From Oricola indica (lineage in GTDB: Bacteria > Pseudomonadota > Alphaproteobacteria > Rhizobiales > Rhizobiaceae): a stretch of 64,000 nucleotides of DNA. The stretch covers positions 140,932-204,931 of the forward strand of contig NZ_JAINFJ010000008.1 of NCBI RefSeq assembly GCF_019966595.1, given 5' to 3'. Position numbers and translations under genes: made by a program. Below are positions 8,828 through 18,421 of this stretch, one piece after another (the stretch's first letter is position 1; each line of letters starts with the position of its first letter). The notes beneath the pieces were generated by a model. It did not search any database and had not been told where the DNA came from. It saw only the letters and a list, made by a program, of their open reading frames with translations.

Positions 8828-10351
8828 CTACTCAGGTTGCTCATCTGCCAGCGGCTTCGAACGTTTCAGGGCGCTCCAGACACTCCAGGCGAGGATTGCC
8901 GCCGTTATCGCCAGCACGGTGGCGCTGATCGGGCGCTCTGCGAAGACCATGAGGTCGCCACGCGAAAGCAGCATGGCGCGTCTGAACTGTTCTTCCATCA
9001 TCGGGCCCAGCACGAATCCAAGCAGCATCGGCGCAATGGGGAAACCCAGTTGGCGCATTCCGTAGCCGATAAGCCCGAAAACGAGCACGAGCCAGACGTC
9101 GAAGCTGCTGGTGTTCACCGCATAGGTTCCCAGGCAGATGAATGCCAGAATGGTCGGAAAAAGCCAGCGATACGGGATGGTCAGCATGCGCACCCAAAGC
9201 CCGATCAACGGAATGTTCATCACCAGCAGGATCAGATTGCCGACCCAGAAACTCAGCACGAGCGCCCAGACGACTTCCGGCTCGTCCGTCATCAGGCTTG
9301 GGCCGGGCGTGATGCCGTGGATGATCAGCGCGCCCAGCATCAGTGCCATGGTCGGGCTGCCGGGAATGCCCAGGGCAAGCGTCGGAATGAATGCTGTCAT
9401 ATCGGCTGAGTTGTTCGAGGCCTCCGGCGCGGCCAGCCCTTCGACTGCTCCCTTGCCGAACCGCTCTGGCGTCTTGGAGACACGCTTCTCGATCGCGTAG
9501 GCCATGAAGGCAGCCACGATCGGACCGGTACCCGGCAAGGTGCCGAAAAACGCGCCGATACCGGAACCGCGAAGCATCGGCTTCCAGGAGCGCCGCATCT
9601 CGTCCCGTGTCGGTTTCATGTGTCGGAAGCCCACCGTACTGCTGTTGAGGCGCGCTTCGCGGACATTGCCGATGCTGGCGATGACTTCGGCGACGCCGAA
9701 CACGCCCATGGCGAAGGGGATCAGGCCGACACCCTCGGCGAGTTCGAGCCGGCCGAAGGTGAGCCTTGGCGCGCCCGTGTATATATCGAGCCCGACGCAG
9801 CCGATGAGGATGCCGAGCGCCACCGCGGCCAGTCCCTTGCTGGCCGAACCTTCCGAAATCGTCGAGGCCGCGACGATTCCGAGGAGCATCAGCGCGAAAT
9901 ACTCCGCTGAGCCAAAACTGAGTGCCACATCGGCGATGAAGGGCGCGAAGAACATCAACAGCAACGTGCCCAGCGTCCCGCCGACAAAGGACGAAACGGC
10001 GGTGAACAGCAGCGCCACGCTAGCCCTGCCGGATTTCGCCATCGGATGGCCGTCGAGGCAGGTGACGGCGTTGGAGGCCGTGCCCGGTATGTTCAGAAGG
10101 ATAGAGGCGACACTGCCGCCATAGGTCGTGCCGTACCAAATCCCTGCCAGCATGATCATCGCAGTCGTTGGCGGCAGGTAGAAGGTGAGGGGAAACAGCA
10201 CGGAGATTGCGGTCATCGGACCGATACCCGGTATCACGCCGACGAACATGCCGGCGAATACACCGATGAGACAGTACAGCAGATTGACCGGATCCAGCGC
10301 GACGCTGAGGCCGAGTGCAAAATTTTGCAGCAGGTCCATCACAGGTCCCAT
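8828..10351 (-). CDS. tctA: Tripartite tricarboxylate-type transporter, large permease TctA
   Basis: A 507-aa, very hydrophobic protein of normal TctA length, starting with the family-typical N-terminus (FALGLSVALDPVNLLYCLIG, then a GVIPGIGPMTA loop). A second PGTGPIVAAFMAY-type loop is the repeat typical of TctA. It is the large inner-membrane subunit that moves a carboxylate with a cation gradient. It follows tctB with a 13-bp overlap. The substrate is unknown; the neighbouring aromatic genes make an aromatic or small organic acid plausible (inference). Confidence 0.93.
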   Translation of the reverse strand: MGPVMDLLQNFALGLSVALDPVNLLYCLIGVFAGMFVGVIPGIGPMTAISVLFPLTFYLPPTTAMIMLAGIWYGTTYGGSVASILLNIPGTASNAVTCLDGHPMAKSGRASVALLFTAVSSFVGGTLGTLLLMFFAPFIADVALSFGSAEYFALMLLGIVAASTISEGSASKGLAAVALGILIGCVGLDIYTGAPRLTFGRLELAEGVGLIPFAMGVFGVAEVIASIGNVREARLNSSTVGFRHMKPTRDEMRRSWKPMLRGSGIGAFFGTLPGTGPIVAAFMAYAIEKRVSKTPERFGKGAVEGLAAPEASNNSADMTAFIPTLALGIPGSPTMALMLGALIIHGITPGPSLMTDEPEVVWALVLSFWVGNLILLVMNIPLIGLWVRMLTIPYRWLFPTILAFICLGTYAVNTSSFDVWLVLVFGLIGYGMRQLGFPIAPMLLGFVLGPMMEEQFRRAMLLSRGDLMVFAERPISATVLAITAAILAWSVWSALKRSKPLADEQPE

Positions 10352-10785
10352 TTGAAAAGAGAAAGCTGCAGACCGAGGCCGTACCGAAAGAGCGCGATTG
10401 AGACCGCACTGAGCGCCATCGACAACAGCAGCATCTGCGATGGTTTGGTCGTCTTGTCTGCGAAGGATACGGTCAGAACCAGGGCGACCATGGCCGGGAC
10501 AAGGCCGAGCCTGCCGATCAATAAGGCAAAGACGGCCAGCCCGGCGAGGATCGTCCCGGCCTTGCGCGCGGAGAACGAGACCGCGCTACCCCGGCGGGTC
10601 AGCGCCATGGCGAGTTGACCGATGCCGAAAAGTCCCACGATGACGCACATCGCCAGCGGAAAGAAAGCCGGGCCCATCCGCCTTGCCGTTCCAATCGGAA
10701 GATCCTGAAGAGCAATGGCTGCAAGGACGGCGACCGCGATCAGGACTATTCCGCCGAGCACGTCTGTTTCAAGTATGCGTTTCAT
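10339..10785 (-). CDS. tctB: Tripartite tricarboxylate-type transporter, small membrane subunit TctB
   Basis: A 148-aa protein with four predicted membrane segments and the TctB N-terminal pattern, including RRMGPAFFPLAMCVIVGLFG at about residues 35-54. TctB is the small membrane partner of TctA. It lies between tctC and tctA in the usual order C-B-A and overlaps the start of tctA. Confidence 0.88.
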   Translation of the reverse strand: MKRILETDVLGGIVLIAVAVLAAIALQDLPIGTARRMGPAFFPLAMCVIVGLFGIGQLAMALTRRGSAVSFSARKAGTILAGLAVFALLIGRLGLVPAMVALVLTVSFADKTTKPSQMLLLSMALSAVSIALFRYGLGLQLSLFKWDL

Positions 10786-10916
10786 CCCGACGCCTTTCAG
10801 TTACCATCCCCCCGCCGCGGATCTGCAACGCGGCGGTGTCGGCATGCGAAGCGGATAGACGACGGGGCTATGGTCTGACCATGGCCCCGTTTGTCCACGC
10901 GGTGGGCGCTATGACG

Positions 10917-11894
10917 TTATTGCAGCGTGATGCCGGCCGATTCCACAACTGTTTTGAAGTTGTTGTACTCGGTTTCGAGCATCGATTCGAATTCGGCAGT
11001 CGGCGTCGGCGACGGCACGAAACCAGAAGCTTTCATCTTTGCATCGACTTCTTCATCGGCAAGAGCCTCGTCGAGCAGACCGCGCAACGTATCGATCCGG
11101 TCTTCGGGCGTGCCCTTCGGCGCCATGACCGCGAACCATGACCGTGCCTCAACATCGAGACCCTGTTCCTTCGCCGTCGGCAAGTCTCCCAGGCTGTCGA
11201 CCCGGTCGGCACTGAGCACTGCAAGCGCGCGCGCCTTTCCGGATTCGATCAGCGGCACAGCGGCGTTTGGCGTCTCGATCATGTAGTCGACTTCTCCGCC
11301 AAGAAAGGCGGTGCGTGCGGCGGAGGTGCCCTTGAAGGGGATGTGCACCGCTTTCACGTCGGCCTTGGCAATGAGCATTTCCATGGCGAGATGCTGGACG
11401 GTGCCGACGCCGGGCGTGGCATAGTTCAACGCGTCCGGATTGGCCCGGCCGTAGTCCATCAGATCGCCAAGCGTCTCGTAGTCGGAGTCGGTACTCACCA
11501 GCAGGACGAATGGCGCCTGGGTGACGAGACCAATCGGGTCGAAGGAGCGATATCCGTCGAAGCCGAGATTGTTGTAGATATGCGGCGCGACGACCATCGC
11601 GGTGGAGGTCGCCATAAGCAGCGTGTAGCCGTCCGGCTCCGCCTCTGCGACGCGCGCCGCGCCGATGGTCGAGCCCGCCCCGGCGACGTTCTGCACCACG
11701 ACCGGCTGGCCGATCCGGCTCGAGATCGCGTCGCCGATCAGGCGCCCAGCGGCATCCGTCGGTCCGCCGGCCTGGAACGGCACGACGAGAGTGATCGGGT
11801 GCGACGGATAGTCCTCGGCGAACGCCACCGTTGCCGCCAGCGCGGCGACAGCTCCGAGCGCGATGGCGCGCAGTTTTGAAATGGACATTCTCAT
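10917..11894 (-). CDS. tctC: Tripartite transporter solute-binding protein (TctC/Bug family)
   Basis: The first 25 residues are a signal peptide (basic start, AIALGAVAALAATVAFA) followed by the mature Bug fold: YPSHPITLVVPFQAGGPTD, then the ligand-loop region VVVQNVAGAGST. Bug proteins bind organic acids in the periplasm and hand them to TctAB. AGGGAGGA precedes two in-frame ATGs at 11894 and 11888; the second has the better spacing. It is the first gene of the leftward operon and is divergent from the MarR gene. Confidence 0.92.
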   Translation of the reverse strand: MRMSISKLRAIALGAVAALAATVAFAEDYPSHPITLVVPFQAGGPTDAAGRLIGDAISSRIGQPVVVQNVAGAGSTIGAARVAEAEPDGYTLLMATSTAMVVAPHIYNNLGFDGYRSFDPIGLVTQAPFVLLVSTDSDYETLGDLMDYGRANPDALNYATPGVGTVQHLAMEMLIAKADVKAVHIPFKGTSAARTAFLGGEVDYMIETPNAAVPLIESGKARALAVLSADRVDSLGDLPTAKEQGLDVEARSWFAVMAPKGTPEDRIDTLRGLLDEALADEEVDAKMKASGFVPSPTPTAEFESMLETEYNNFKTVVESAGITLQ

Positions 11895-12077
11895 ATTCCT
11901 CCCTGGGTTCGGTAATCTTGCTAAAGGTCGGAGACCCGGCGGCGCAAACCTCTCGCGGGTATGAAAACCCTGGCGCCCTCCCGATCGACATGAAACTGTT
12001 ACCTTAACGTTCCCTTCGGAAAAACAGATGCGCCGGAGATAGTGCCTATCGCAAAACGGCATAGTTTTTGCGAAATT

Positions 12078-12096
12078 ATCTATCTTAGGATTAGAT
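12078..12096. promoter_or_regulatory. Possible MarR operator between tctC and the MarR gene
   Basis: The 222-bp divergent intergenic region contains an AT-rich inverted repeat, ATCTA-N9-TAGAT, 20 bp before the MarR start. MarR proteins usually bind such short palindromes beside their own gene. The arms are only 5 bp, so this is a weak call. Confidence 0.3.
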
Positions 12097-12115
12097 TGGC
12101 GAGGGAAGGCTGGCG

Positions 12116-12604
12116 ATGCAGGCCGGCTTGCGCCGGATGGCGAATGCTAGAGCAGATCGAATGGCAGGATATCGGGAAAACATGACGGAAAAATCGCGCA
12201 CGGTGTATCTGATCGCCCGTCTCTACTATCTGGTCCGCGAGCAGATGGATGCCGAGTTGGCAAAGGAGGAGATCACCTCGGTCCAGTACACGGTCCTCAG
12301 CCTCATCAGAGGCAGTGACGGGCTGTCGTCGGCGCAGCTCGCGCGCCGCTACCGGGTCAAGCCGCAATCGATGCACAAGACCGTGCGCGACCTGGAAGCC
12401 GCGGGTCTGATAGAGCGCGCCGCGGGCTGGGAGAACAAGAAGGCGCTGGTCGCGGTCCTCAGCGAGAAAGGGCGGGAGCGGCTGGCGCGTTGCGACACGC
12501 TCATCGACGCCTATGAGCGACAGCTGTTCCGGGACGCTCCGGCGGAAGACCTGGAAGCCTTCCGCCGCGTGGCGAAATCCTTGATGGAGCGGCCGGGACC
12601 TTGA
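12116..12604 (+). CDS. MarR-family transcriptional regulator
   Basis: The 162-aa protein has the winged-helix layout of MarR: helices from about residue 30, the recognition region SSAQLARRYRVKPQSMHKTV at about 78-97, and a wing (GWENKKALVAVLSEKG). GAAGG with good spacing supports the ATG at 12116; the ATG at 12182 (MTEKSRT) is an alternative. It is divergent from the Tct operon and convergent with the aldehyde dehydrogenase. It may control transporter expression in response to an aromatic or carboxylate ligand (inference). Confidence 0.88.
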   Translation: MQAGLRRMANARADRMAGYRENMTEKSRTVYLIARLYYLVREQMDAELAKEEITSVQYTVLSLIRGSDGLSSAQLARRYRVKPQSMHKTVRDLEAAGLIERAAGWENKKALVAVLSEKGRERLARCDTLIDAYERQLFRDAPAEDLEAFRRVAKSLMERPGP

Positions 12605-12625
12605 GGTCCTGCGCGCGGATTCGGG

Positions 12626-14068
12626 TCATTCCGTCAGATGCGTATAGAACCGCGTGATCAGATAGGGCTCCATCGCTTCGGTGCCGCCTTCCTTGCCGTC
12701 CCCGGAATCGCCGATCCCACCGAATGGCAGTTCGGGGAAGACGAGGCCCTGGTGGTTGACCGATACCATGCCGCTCTCGATGCCGTTGATCGCCCGCGAG
12801 GCGTTGCGCGACGATCGCGTGAAGGCATAGGCGCCGAGGCCGACATCCAGTCGGTTCGCCTCCGCCAGCGCCTCTTCCTCCGTATTGAAGGACGCGAGCA
12901 GCGCGACCGGACCGAAAGGCTCCTCGTTCATGATCCGCATGGCGGGCGTTACACCGCTCAGGACGGTCGGCGCGAAGAAAAAACCGCGATTGCCGAGCCG
13001 GTTGCCGCCGCACTCGACACGCGCACCCTTCTGCGCAGCATCCGCAACCAGCGCTTCGAGCGCCGTCACGCGGCGGTCATGGGCAAGCGGTCCGACTTGC
13101 GTTCCCTCGTCCAGCCCGTCCCCGACCTTCAGCGCCTTCACCCCCGCGACGAAGCGTGCTGTGAATTCCTCCATCACCTCTGCCGCGACGAGGAAGCGGG
13201 TCGGGGAAATGCAGATCTGCCCCGCATTGCGATACTTCGCCGCGACGAGAACCTGCACGGCGCGTTCGAGATCGGCATCGGCGAAGATCAGCACCGGGGC
13301 GTGGCCGCCGAGTTCCATTGTCGTGCGTTTCAGGTGGCGGCCCGCGATTTCCGACAACCGGCGCCCCACGGCGGTGGAGCCGGTGAACGAAATCTTGCGG
13401 ATTACCGGGTGGGCGATCAGATATTCCGAGATCTCGGCGGGGTGGCCGAACACGAGGTTGACCACATCCGGCGGCAACCCGGCGTCGATGAAGGCGGCGA
13501 CAAGCCCGCAGCAGCTTGCCGGTGTTTCTTCCGGTCCCTTCAGTATGATGGAACAGCCGGCGGCGACTGCCGCGGCGATCTTGCGGGTCGCCTGGTTGAT
13601 CGGGAAGTTCCATGGCGAGAAAGCCGCGACCGGGCCGATCGGCTGCTTGAACACGACCTGCATAACGCCGGGGAGACGCGCGGGAATTTGTCGTCCATAG
13701 GTGCGGCGGGCTTCCTCGGCGAACCATTCGATGATGTCGGCTGCGGCATTGGCCTCCTGCCGGGCTTCCGTCAGCGGCTTGCCGTGCTCCAGCGTCATGG
13801 CGCGCGCGATCGATTCCGCGCGCTCGCGCATCAGCGCGGCCGCTTTTCTCAGGACTTGCCCCCTGTCGAAGCCCGAAACGCGCGACCACGCCTCAAAGCC
13901 GCGTCGGGTCGAGGCAACGGCGCGCGAAAGGTCGTCGGTCGTCGCGACGGGCAGCAACCCGATCTGCTCCTCGGTCGCCGGATTGAGAACCGGGAGCGCC
14001 TCTGGCCGACCGGAACGAATCCATTCGCCGGCAATGAACAGGCCGGGTGCCGGGTAGTCATTTGACAT
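12626..14068 (-). CDS. NAD(P)-dependent aldehyde dehydrogenase (semialdehyde or aromatic-aldehyde type)
   Basis: A 480-aa classical ALDH with the Asn of PWNFP at 154, E252 in TTMELGGHAP and nucleophile C286 in NAGQICISPTRF. The closest recognisable group is the succinate-semialdehyde/alpha-ketoglutarate-semialdehyde type. Given the hydroxycinnamate lyase 4.5 kb away, which releases vanillin or 4-hydroxybenzaldehyde, an aromatic aldehyde is an alternative substrate (inference). The start at 14068 follows AAGGAAGAG; an upstream ATG at 14098 has no such site. It is divergent from the LysR gene. Confidence 0.88.
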   Translation of the reverse strand: MSNDYPAPGLFIAGEWIRSGRPEALPVLNPATEEQIGLLPVATTDDLSRAVASTRRGFEAWSRVSGFDRGQVLRKAAALMRERAESIARAMTLEHGKPLTEARQEANAAADIIEWFAEEARRTYGRQIPARLPGVMQVVFKQPIGPVAAFSPWNFPINQATRKIAAAVAAGCSIILKGPEETPASCCGLVAAFIDAGLPPDVVNLVFGHPAEISEYLIAHPVIRKISFTGSTAVGRRLSEIAGRHLKRTTMELGGHAPVLIFADADLERAVQVLVAAKYRNAGQICISPTRFLVAAEVMEEFTARFVAGVKALKVGDGLDEGTQVGPLAHDRRVTALEALVADAAQKGARVECGGNRLGNRGFFFAPTVLSGVTPAMRIMNEEPFGPVALLASFNTEEEALAEANRLDVGLGAYAFTRSSRNASRAINGIESGMVSVNHQGLVFPELPFGGIGDSGDGKEGGTEAMEPYLITRFYTHLTE

Positions 14069-14131
14069 GAAACTCTTCCTTCTTTCCTTTGTCTGCAAAT
14101 CCGATCAACGACCGGGAAACGGGCTCCGACC

Positions 14132-15082
14132 ATGAACATCGAAGACCTCAGAGCATTTGTCTGGGTGGCCGAAGCGGGCGGGTTTTCCCGAGCTTCGACC
14201 GAACACAGGGTCGCGCAATCTGCATTGAGCCGCCGCGTGGCGCGGCTGGAATCCGATCTCGGCACTGAACTGGTTCGGCGCGACGGACGCGGCGTTCGGC
14301 TGACCGAGCACGGGGTGCTGCTGCAGGAACGCTCGTCGCGCATCTTTGCCGAGATCGATGCGGTTAGAACGGAGATGTTCGAGCACTCTGACGAACCTCG
14401 CGGCGAGGTGACGCTGGCATTGCCGCCGACGACCGCTCAGGTCCTCGCTCCGCTGATCGCCAAGGCATTGAGCGAACGCTACCCGCAGGTAAGGTTGCGC
14501 ATGTGGGAGGGATTCAGCGGCGCGATCCACAAATGGGTGGTATCGGGCGAGGTCGATATCGCCTTGCTCTACGAGCCGGAAGAGCGCTCCGACATTCGCG
14601 TCACGCCGCTTGTACGGGAACCGATCTACCTCATCGCTTCCCAAAGAATGCGCGAGGCGTTTCCGATTCTGAAGGAAGGGGCGCCTGTAAGGTTTTCTGA
14701 CCTGCCGAAAATCCCGCTCATCCTGCCGACCAAGAGTCACAGCATTCGCAGCCTGATCGAGCGCAAGGCGATCGAGCGGCGGCTGAAGCTCGACCTGGCG
14801 TTCGAGGTGGACGGCATCCGTGCCACGAAGGCGATGGTCGCGGCCGGGCTGGGGTGCACGCTTTTCAGCTATGCCGGAGTGTATGAGGAACTGGCGGACG
14901 GGACGCTCGAAGTGTTCGAAACCACGCCGCGGCTGACCTGGACGCTGGCGCTTGGAGAGGCAAGGCATCACGATGCCAACCGGGCGGTGAGGGTGGTACG
15001 GAATCTTGTGCTTGAACAGCTGCATGCGCTGATGGACGGCGGATACTGGAAGGGAAGGTTTCTGGTTTCGAAACCCTCCTGA
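14132..15082 (+). CDS. LysR-family transcriptional regulator
   Basis: A 316-aa protein of standard length: N-terminal winged helix (MNIEDLRAFVWVAEAGGFSR, then QSALSRRVARLESDLGTEL at about 30-48) and a periplasmic-binding-like effector domain. It is divergent from the aldehyde dehydrogenase with only 63 bp between the starts, the usual setting for LysR control of the neighbour, and convergent with the gentisate operon. Confidence 0.92.
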   Translation: MNIEDLRAFVWVAEAGGFSRASTEHRVAQSALSRRVARLESDLGTELVRRDGRGVRLTEHGVLLQERSSRIFAEIDAVRTEMFEHSDEPRGEVTLALPPTTAQVLAPLIAKALSERYPQVRLRMWEGFSGAIHKWVVSGEVDIALLYEPEERSDIRVTPLVREPIYLIASQRMREAFPILKEGAPVRFSDLPKIPLILPTKSHSIRSLIERKAIERRLKLDLAFEVDGIRATKAMVAAGLGCTLFSYAGVYEELADGTLEVFETTPRLTWTLALGEARHHDANRAVRVVRNLVLEQLHALMDGGYWKGRFLVSKPS

Positions 15083-15104
15083 TCCTTCGTACCCGCCGGC
15101 AGAT

Positions 15105-16304
15105 TCAGATTTCCGTCGTGGTGACGTCGTCGCGAAATATCCAGTCGTAGCGCGCGATGATCGCTTCACGGCTCCATTCGCTGTCGATGAATTGCTTCGC
15201 CGTTTCGCTTGTCTTGAATGCGGCATTGTGGAAACGCCGGATGTTGTCGTTTGCGCCTTGTACCTTGCGGTTGGCGATCGGACTCCGGGTCTTCTCGTAC
15301 TGGCTCAATGCCTTCACGGGATCATCGGCGTATTGTTCCAGGCATCGGCCGAGGATCACCGAATCCTCCACCGCCATGACCGCGCCTTGGGCGAGCAGCG
15401 GCAGGGTCGGATGACAGGCGTCGCCCAACAGGGCCACGCGGCCTTCGGCCCAGGTCTGGAGCGGCGGCCTGACCATCAGGGCCCATTTGAATTGGGAAGG
15501 CGCCGCCTCGATCAGCTTCTGAACATCCGGATGCCATCCGGCGAAGTCGTTGCGGAATTCTTCTTTCGATCCTTCCGTAGTCCAGGATTCGACCTGCCAG
15601 TCATCGCGCTCTGCGGTGGCGACCACGTTCATCAGCTTGCCGCCGCGAAGGGGATAGTGCACCACATGGCCGTTCGGGCCGACCCAGACAGTGGCGCGTG
15701 GCCGGCTCATCTCTTCAGGCAACCGGTCGAGCGGGATAACGCCGCGCCAGGCCAGCATGCCCGAGAACTTCGCCGGCTCGCTGCCGAAGAGGCCGTTGCG
15801 AATGACGGAATGAACGCCGTCGGCGCCGATCAGGATGTCGCCACTGGCGCTGCTCCCGTCAGCGAAGTTCAGCGTTACCGATTCCGCATCCTGGGTGAAT
15901 CCGACACATTTTTTGTCGAGGTGGATCGCGTCGGGTTTCTTGCGGCGCACCGCATCAATCAGAACCTGCAGCAGGTCGGGCCGGTAGACGGTTAGATAGG
16001 GGTAGCCGTACCGGTGCAGCGCCTCGGTGCCGAGGTCGAACATTTCCCAGGTCGTGCCGGCATCCCACAGCCGGATTACCTTGTCGTCGGCATCCGACGA
16101 CAACCGGGCCAGATCGTTGAAGACGCCGAGATGGTCGAGCGCGCGATTGCCGTTGGGGCTGATTTGCACGCCGGCTCCGACCTCTCCGAGCTCGGGCGCC
16201 TGTTCGTAGACCTCGACGTCGAATCCCCGATTGAGAAGCGAAAGAGCGGCAGCGGTGCCGCCGATTCCGCCGCCGGCGATGATGACTTTCGTCTTGCTGT
16301 TCAT
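15105..16304 (-). CDS. FAD-dependent aromatic hydroxylase (3-hydroxybenzoate 6-hydroxylase-like)
   Basis: The 399-aa class A flavoprotein monooxygenase has the GGGIGG dinucleotide motif at 11-16, the DG motif (GADGVHSVIR) near 160 and the FAD ribityl-binding GD motif (LLGDACHPTLPL) near 290. Class A enzymes hydroxylate phenolic acids using NAD(P)H and O2. Directly preceded in the operon by a gentisate-dioxygenase-type gene (1 bp apart), it most plausibly makes gentisate from 3-hydroxybenzoate or a relative. Salicylate hydroxylase-like specificity cannot be excluded. Confidence 0.85.
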   Translation of the reverse strand: MNSKTKVIIAGGGIGGTAAALSLLNRGFDVEVYEQAPELGEVGAGVQISPNGNRALDHLGVFNDLARLSSDADDKVIRLWDAGTTWEMFDLGTEALHRYGYPYLTVYRPDLLQVLIDAVRRKKPDAIHLDKKCVGFTQDAESVTLNFADGSSASGDILIGADGVHSVIRNGLFGSEPAKFSGMLAWRGVIPLDRLPEEMSRPRATVWVGPNGHVVHYPLRGGKLMNVVATAERDDWQVESWTTEGSKEEFRNDFAGWHPDVQKLIEAAPSQFKWALMVRPPLQTWAEGRVALLGDACHPTLPLLAQGAVMAVEDSVILGRCLEQYADDPVKALSQYEKTRSPIANRKVQGANDNIRRFHNAAFKTSETAKQFIDSEWSREAIIARYDWIFRDDVTTTEI

Positions 16305-17270
16305 TCAGCCCTCCCAGGCTTCGCGGATGTAGAAGCCGAGCTTGTCGAGCGCCGGCCGGTCGTTGACTTCGAAAAGGTCGCAATCTTCGGCGGCCGTAAT
16401 CTCGTGGCGCGCCCAGCCGGGCGCCGCGAAGACGTCGCCACGCTTGAAAGCGAAGCTCTGGTCGCCACTGGCGAAAGTGCCGGCCCCCTTGGTGACCGCG
16501 AAGATCCGGCTGGCGGTGTCGCGCTGTGGCCCGATCCGTGCGCCGGCCGGCATGCGGATGCAGGTCAGATCCATGGTCAGCATGTGTTCGGCCGAAGCGA
16601 GCAGGTGGCGGCACACGCCGTTCTCGTCCGGGGCCGCCTCGTCCAGGGCGGCGTCGATATCTGCGCGCTTGAACCAGTAGGGATGGGCCACGGGCTCTTC
16701 TGCGACCGTTTGATAAACGTCGGGATGCTCTTCGTAGAACATCGGCTCAAGCCGATGCACCAGCGGCACGTCGAGGAAGTCGATCCAGCAGGCGGTATCG
16801 GCGCCTTCGTTGTAATGGCTGTGCCAGCAGCCGCCGGGCGTAAGCAGCACGTCGCCGGGGATCATCGGAATTTTCACGCCGTTGACGACGGTAAAGAGGC
16901 CGGGGCCGGCATCCAGCACCAGGCGGAGCGCATTCGGCGTGTGGCGGTGAGCGCGGGCATGTTCGTTGGGCTTGATCATCTGGTAGGCGCTCACCAGCGT
17001 CCGGACCGTGTCGTAGTCGTTGTCGCCCACCGGATTGAACATCAGCAGGTTGCGGCGTTCGGCCAGCTCGGTGTCGATCCACTGGCTGGCCTTCTCCAGC
17101 GCCGCATAGGCTTCGGCATAGGACCAGTGCCGTGGCGTGAACTCCGTTGCAGGCTCTTTCCACAGCGAGCGGCGCTTCTTGTGCCAGCCGGCGGTGTATC
17201 GGGCCTCGTTGAAGACAGGGTAGAGGTCATCCAGTCCCTTGGCGGCGTTGATTTTCTCGGTCGTGTTCAT
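16305..17270 (-). CDS. Gentisate 1,2-dioxygenase-like bicupin
   Basis: A 321-aa double-cupin protein. The first cupin has the HARAHRHTPNALRLVLDAG region (HxH Fe ligands near 112-114) and GGCWHSHYNEG supplying a further His. The second has RDTASRIFAVTKGAGTF and APGWARHE. The family opens gentisate or related salicylates to a pyruvate ring-fission product. It is a little shorter than typical gentisate dioxygenases (about 345 aa), so exact substrate preference is open. It sits between the FAH-type hydrolase and the hydroxylase, completing a gentisate pathway set. Confidence 0.85.
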   Translation of the reverse strand: MNTTEKINAAKGLDDLYPVFNEARYTAGWHKKRRSLWKEPATEFTPRHWSYAEAYAALEKASQWIDTELAERRNLLMFNPVGDNDYDTVRTLVSAYQMIKPNEHARAHRHTPNALRLVLDAGPGLFTVVNGVKIPMIPGDVLLTPGGCWHSHYNEGADTACWIDFLDVPLVHRLEPMFYEEHPDVYQTVAEEPVAHPYWFKRADIDAALDEAAPDENGVCRHLLASAEHMLTMDLTCIRMPAGARIGPQRDTASRIFAVTKGAGTFASGDQSFAFKRGDVFAAPGWARHEITAAEDCDLFEVNDRPALDKLGFYIREAWEG

Positions 17271-17294
17271 CGTGTCTCTCCGTATTGTTTGAGC

Positions 17295-18179
17295 TCAGGC
17301 GCCGCGCTTGAATTCATAAGGCTTGTCGAAAACCACGTTCGCGCCGTACCTGCCTGCGATCACGGGCAGGGACATCCGACCGACACCGGCCACATCGATG
17401 GTCACCGTGTCGCCGGGATTGATCGGCCCGACGCCTGCGGGCGTACCGGTGGCGATGATGTCGCCGGGATACAGCGTCATGGCGGAAGCGGCGATCGCCA
17501 CCATGTTCGGCATGTCAACGATCAGGTCGCGGCTGTTGGCGTGCTGGCGCAATTCATCGTTCACCCACAGCCGCATCTCGATGTCGGACGGATCGGCGAT
17601 CTCGTCGCGGGTCACAATCCACGGGCCGATCGGCGTGAACGTGTCGTAGGACTTGCGCATTACGCGCTCCTCCTTGCCGCGAACGGTGATGTCCATCAGG
17701 CAGGCGAAGCCGAAGACGTGATCCATCGCTTCCTCGACCGGAATACCGCGGCATTCCTTGCCGATGACCAGGCCGATCTCGCATTCGTGGTGGAATTCGC
17801 GCCCATCGATGTTGGGCGTTTCGATGGCATCGGCCGGACCGATGATCGAGGAATTTGCCTTCAGGAAGAAACCCTGAATATTGGCGAGCCCGGTTGAGGT
17901 CATCTCGCGGGCGTGATCGTGATAATTGACCGGATAGGCGATCAGCTTGTTGGGCCAGGGGACCGGTGTCTCGAGCCTGACCTCGTCCAGTGACTTGGCC
18001 GGGCGGCTCGCGACGGCCTCCTCGAGGGGGCCGCGCAGGCGATCGAATTCCGCAATCATGCGAAGCGGTCCAACCGGCGGCCATTCTCCGGACTCTACGC
18101 CGGCCAAGTCGGTCACGTCGGTAATCCCGGCCTCGGTGACAATTCCGATCCTGCCTCCGTCAAATCGCGCAATTTTCAT
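17295..18179 (-). CDS. Fumarylacetoacetate-hydrolase-family protein (probable fumarylpyruvate hydrolase)
   Basis: This 294-aa protein has the FAH metal-site pattern: FHHECEIGLVIGK (E-x-E) at about 127-139, CLMDITVRG (Asp ligand) near 157, and the C-terminal TGTPAGVGPINPGDTV loop. In a gentisate operon it would cleave fumarylpyruvate or, without an isomerase, maleylpyruvate; no isomerase gene is visible nearby. The start at 18179 is the ATG that fits the FAH N-terminus (MKIARF). It is first in the leftward operon. Confidence 0.87.
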   Translation of the reverse strand: MKIARFDGGRIGIVTEAGITDVTDLAGVESGEWPPVGPLRMIAEFDRLRGPLEEAVASRPAKSLDEVRLETPVPWPNKLIAYPVNYHDHAREMTSTGLANIQGFFLKANSSIIGPADAIETPNIDGREFHHECEIGLVIGKECRGIPVEEAMDHVFGFACLMDITVRGKEERVMRKSYDTFTPIGPWIVTRDEIADPSDIEMRLWVNDELRQHANSRDLIVDMPNMVAIAASAMTLYPGDIIATGTPAGVGPINPGDTVTIDVAGVGRMSLPVIAGRYGANVVFDKPYEFKRGA

Positions 18180-18303
18180 GTCTGTCCTGTCTCCTTGCAT
18201 GTATCGGCAAACCATCGGCTCGCACGGTTGCGAGAGATTAGGAGGCAGAGCGCATCGTAAAAATAGATGGAATGGAGATTGATCCCATCGCACATCGGGA
18301 TGG

Positions 18304-18345
18304 ATTGGAAAGCCGTTCCATTGGAAATAATCGTTCTATTCCAAT
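18304..18345. promoter_or_regulatory. Repeated ATTGGAA/TTCCAAT elements upstream of the gentisate operon
   Basis: In the 305-bp divergent intergenic region, ATTGGAA occurs at 18304 and 18320, and its inverse TTCCAAT at 18339. The regular spacing of about 16-19 bp and AT-rich composition suggest a regulator-binding region for the leftward operon. This is a pattern only. Confidence 0.35.
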
Positions 18346-18391
18346 AAGAAACGCCGCATTCCGTACGTTCGTTCGAATTTCACAGCCGCGC

Positions 18392-18421
18392 TTGACACGC
18401 AGGGTGGCGCGGCATTATGCA
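18392..18421 (+). promoter_or_regulatory. Candidate promoter of the hydroxycinnamate operon
   Basis: TTGACA at 18392-18397 is a perfect -35 box. An 18-bp spacer leads to TATGCA at 18416-18421 as a possible -10. It lies 64 bp before the start of the hydratase/lyase gene and directly before the inverted repeat at 18421-18465. Confidence 0.45.

Noticed and set aside
12126..12376. Minus-strand reading frame opposite the MarR gene
   Set aside because: It is antisense to a well-supported MarR domain and has no ribosome-binding site.
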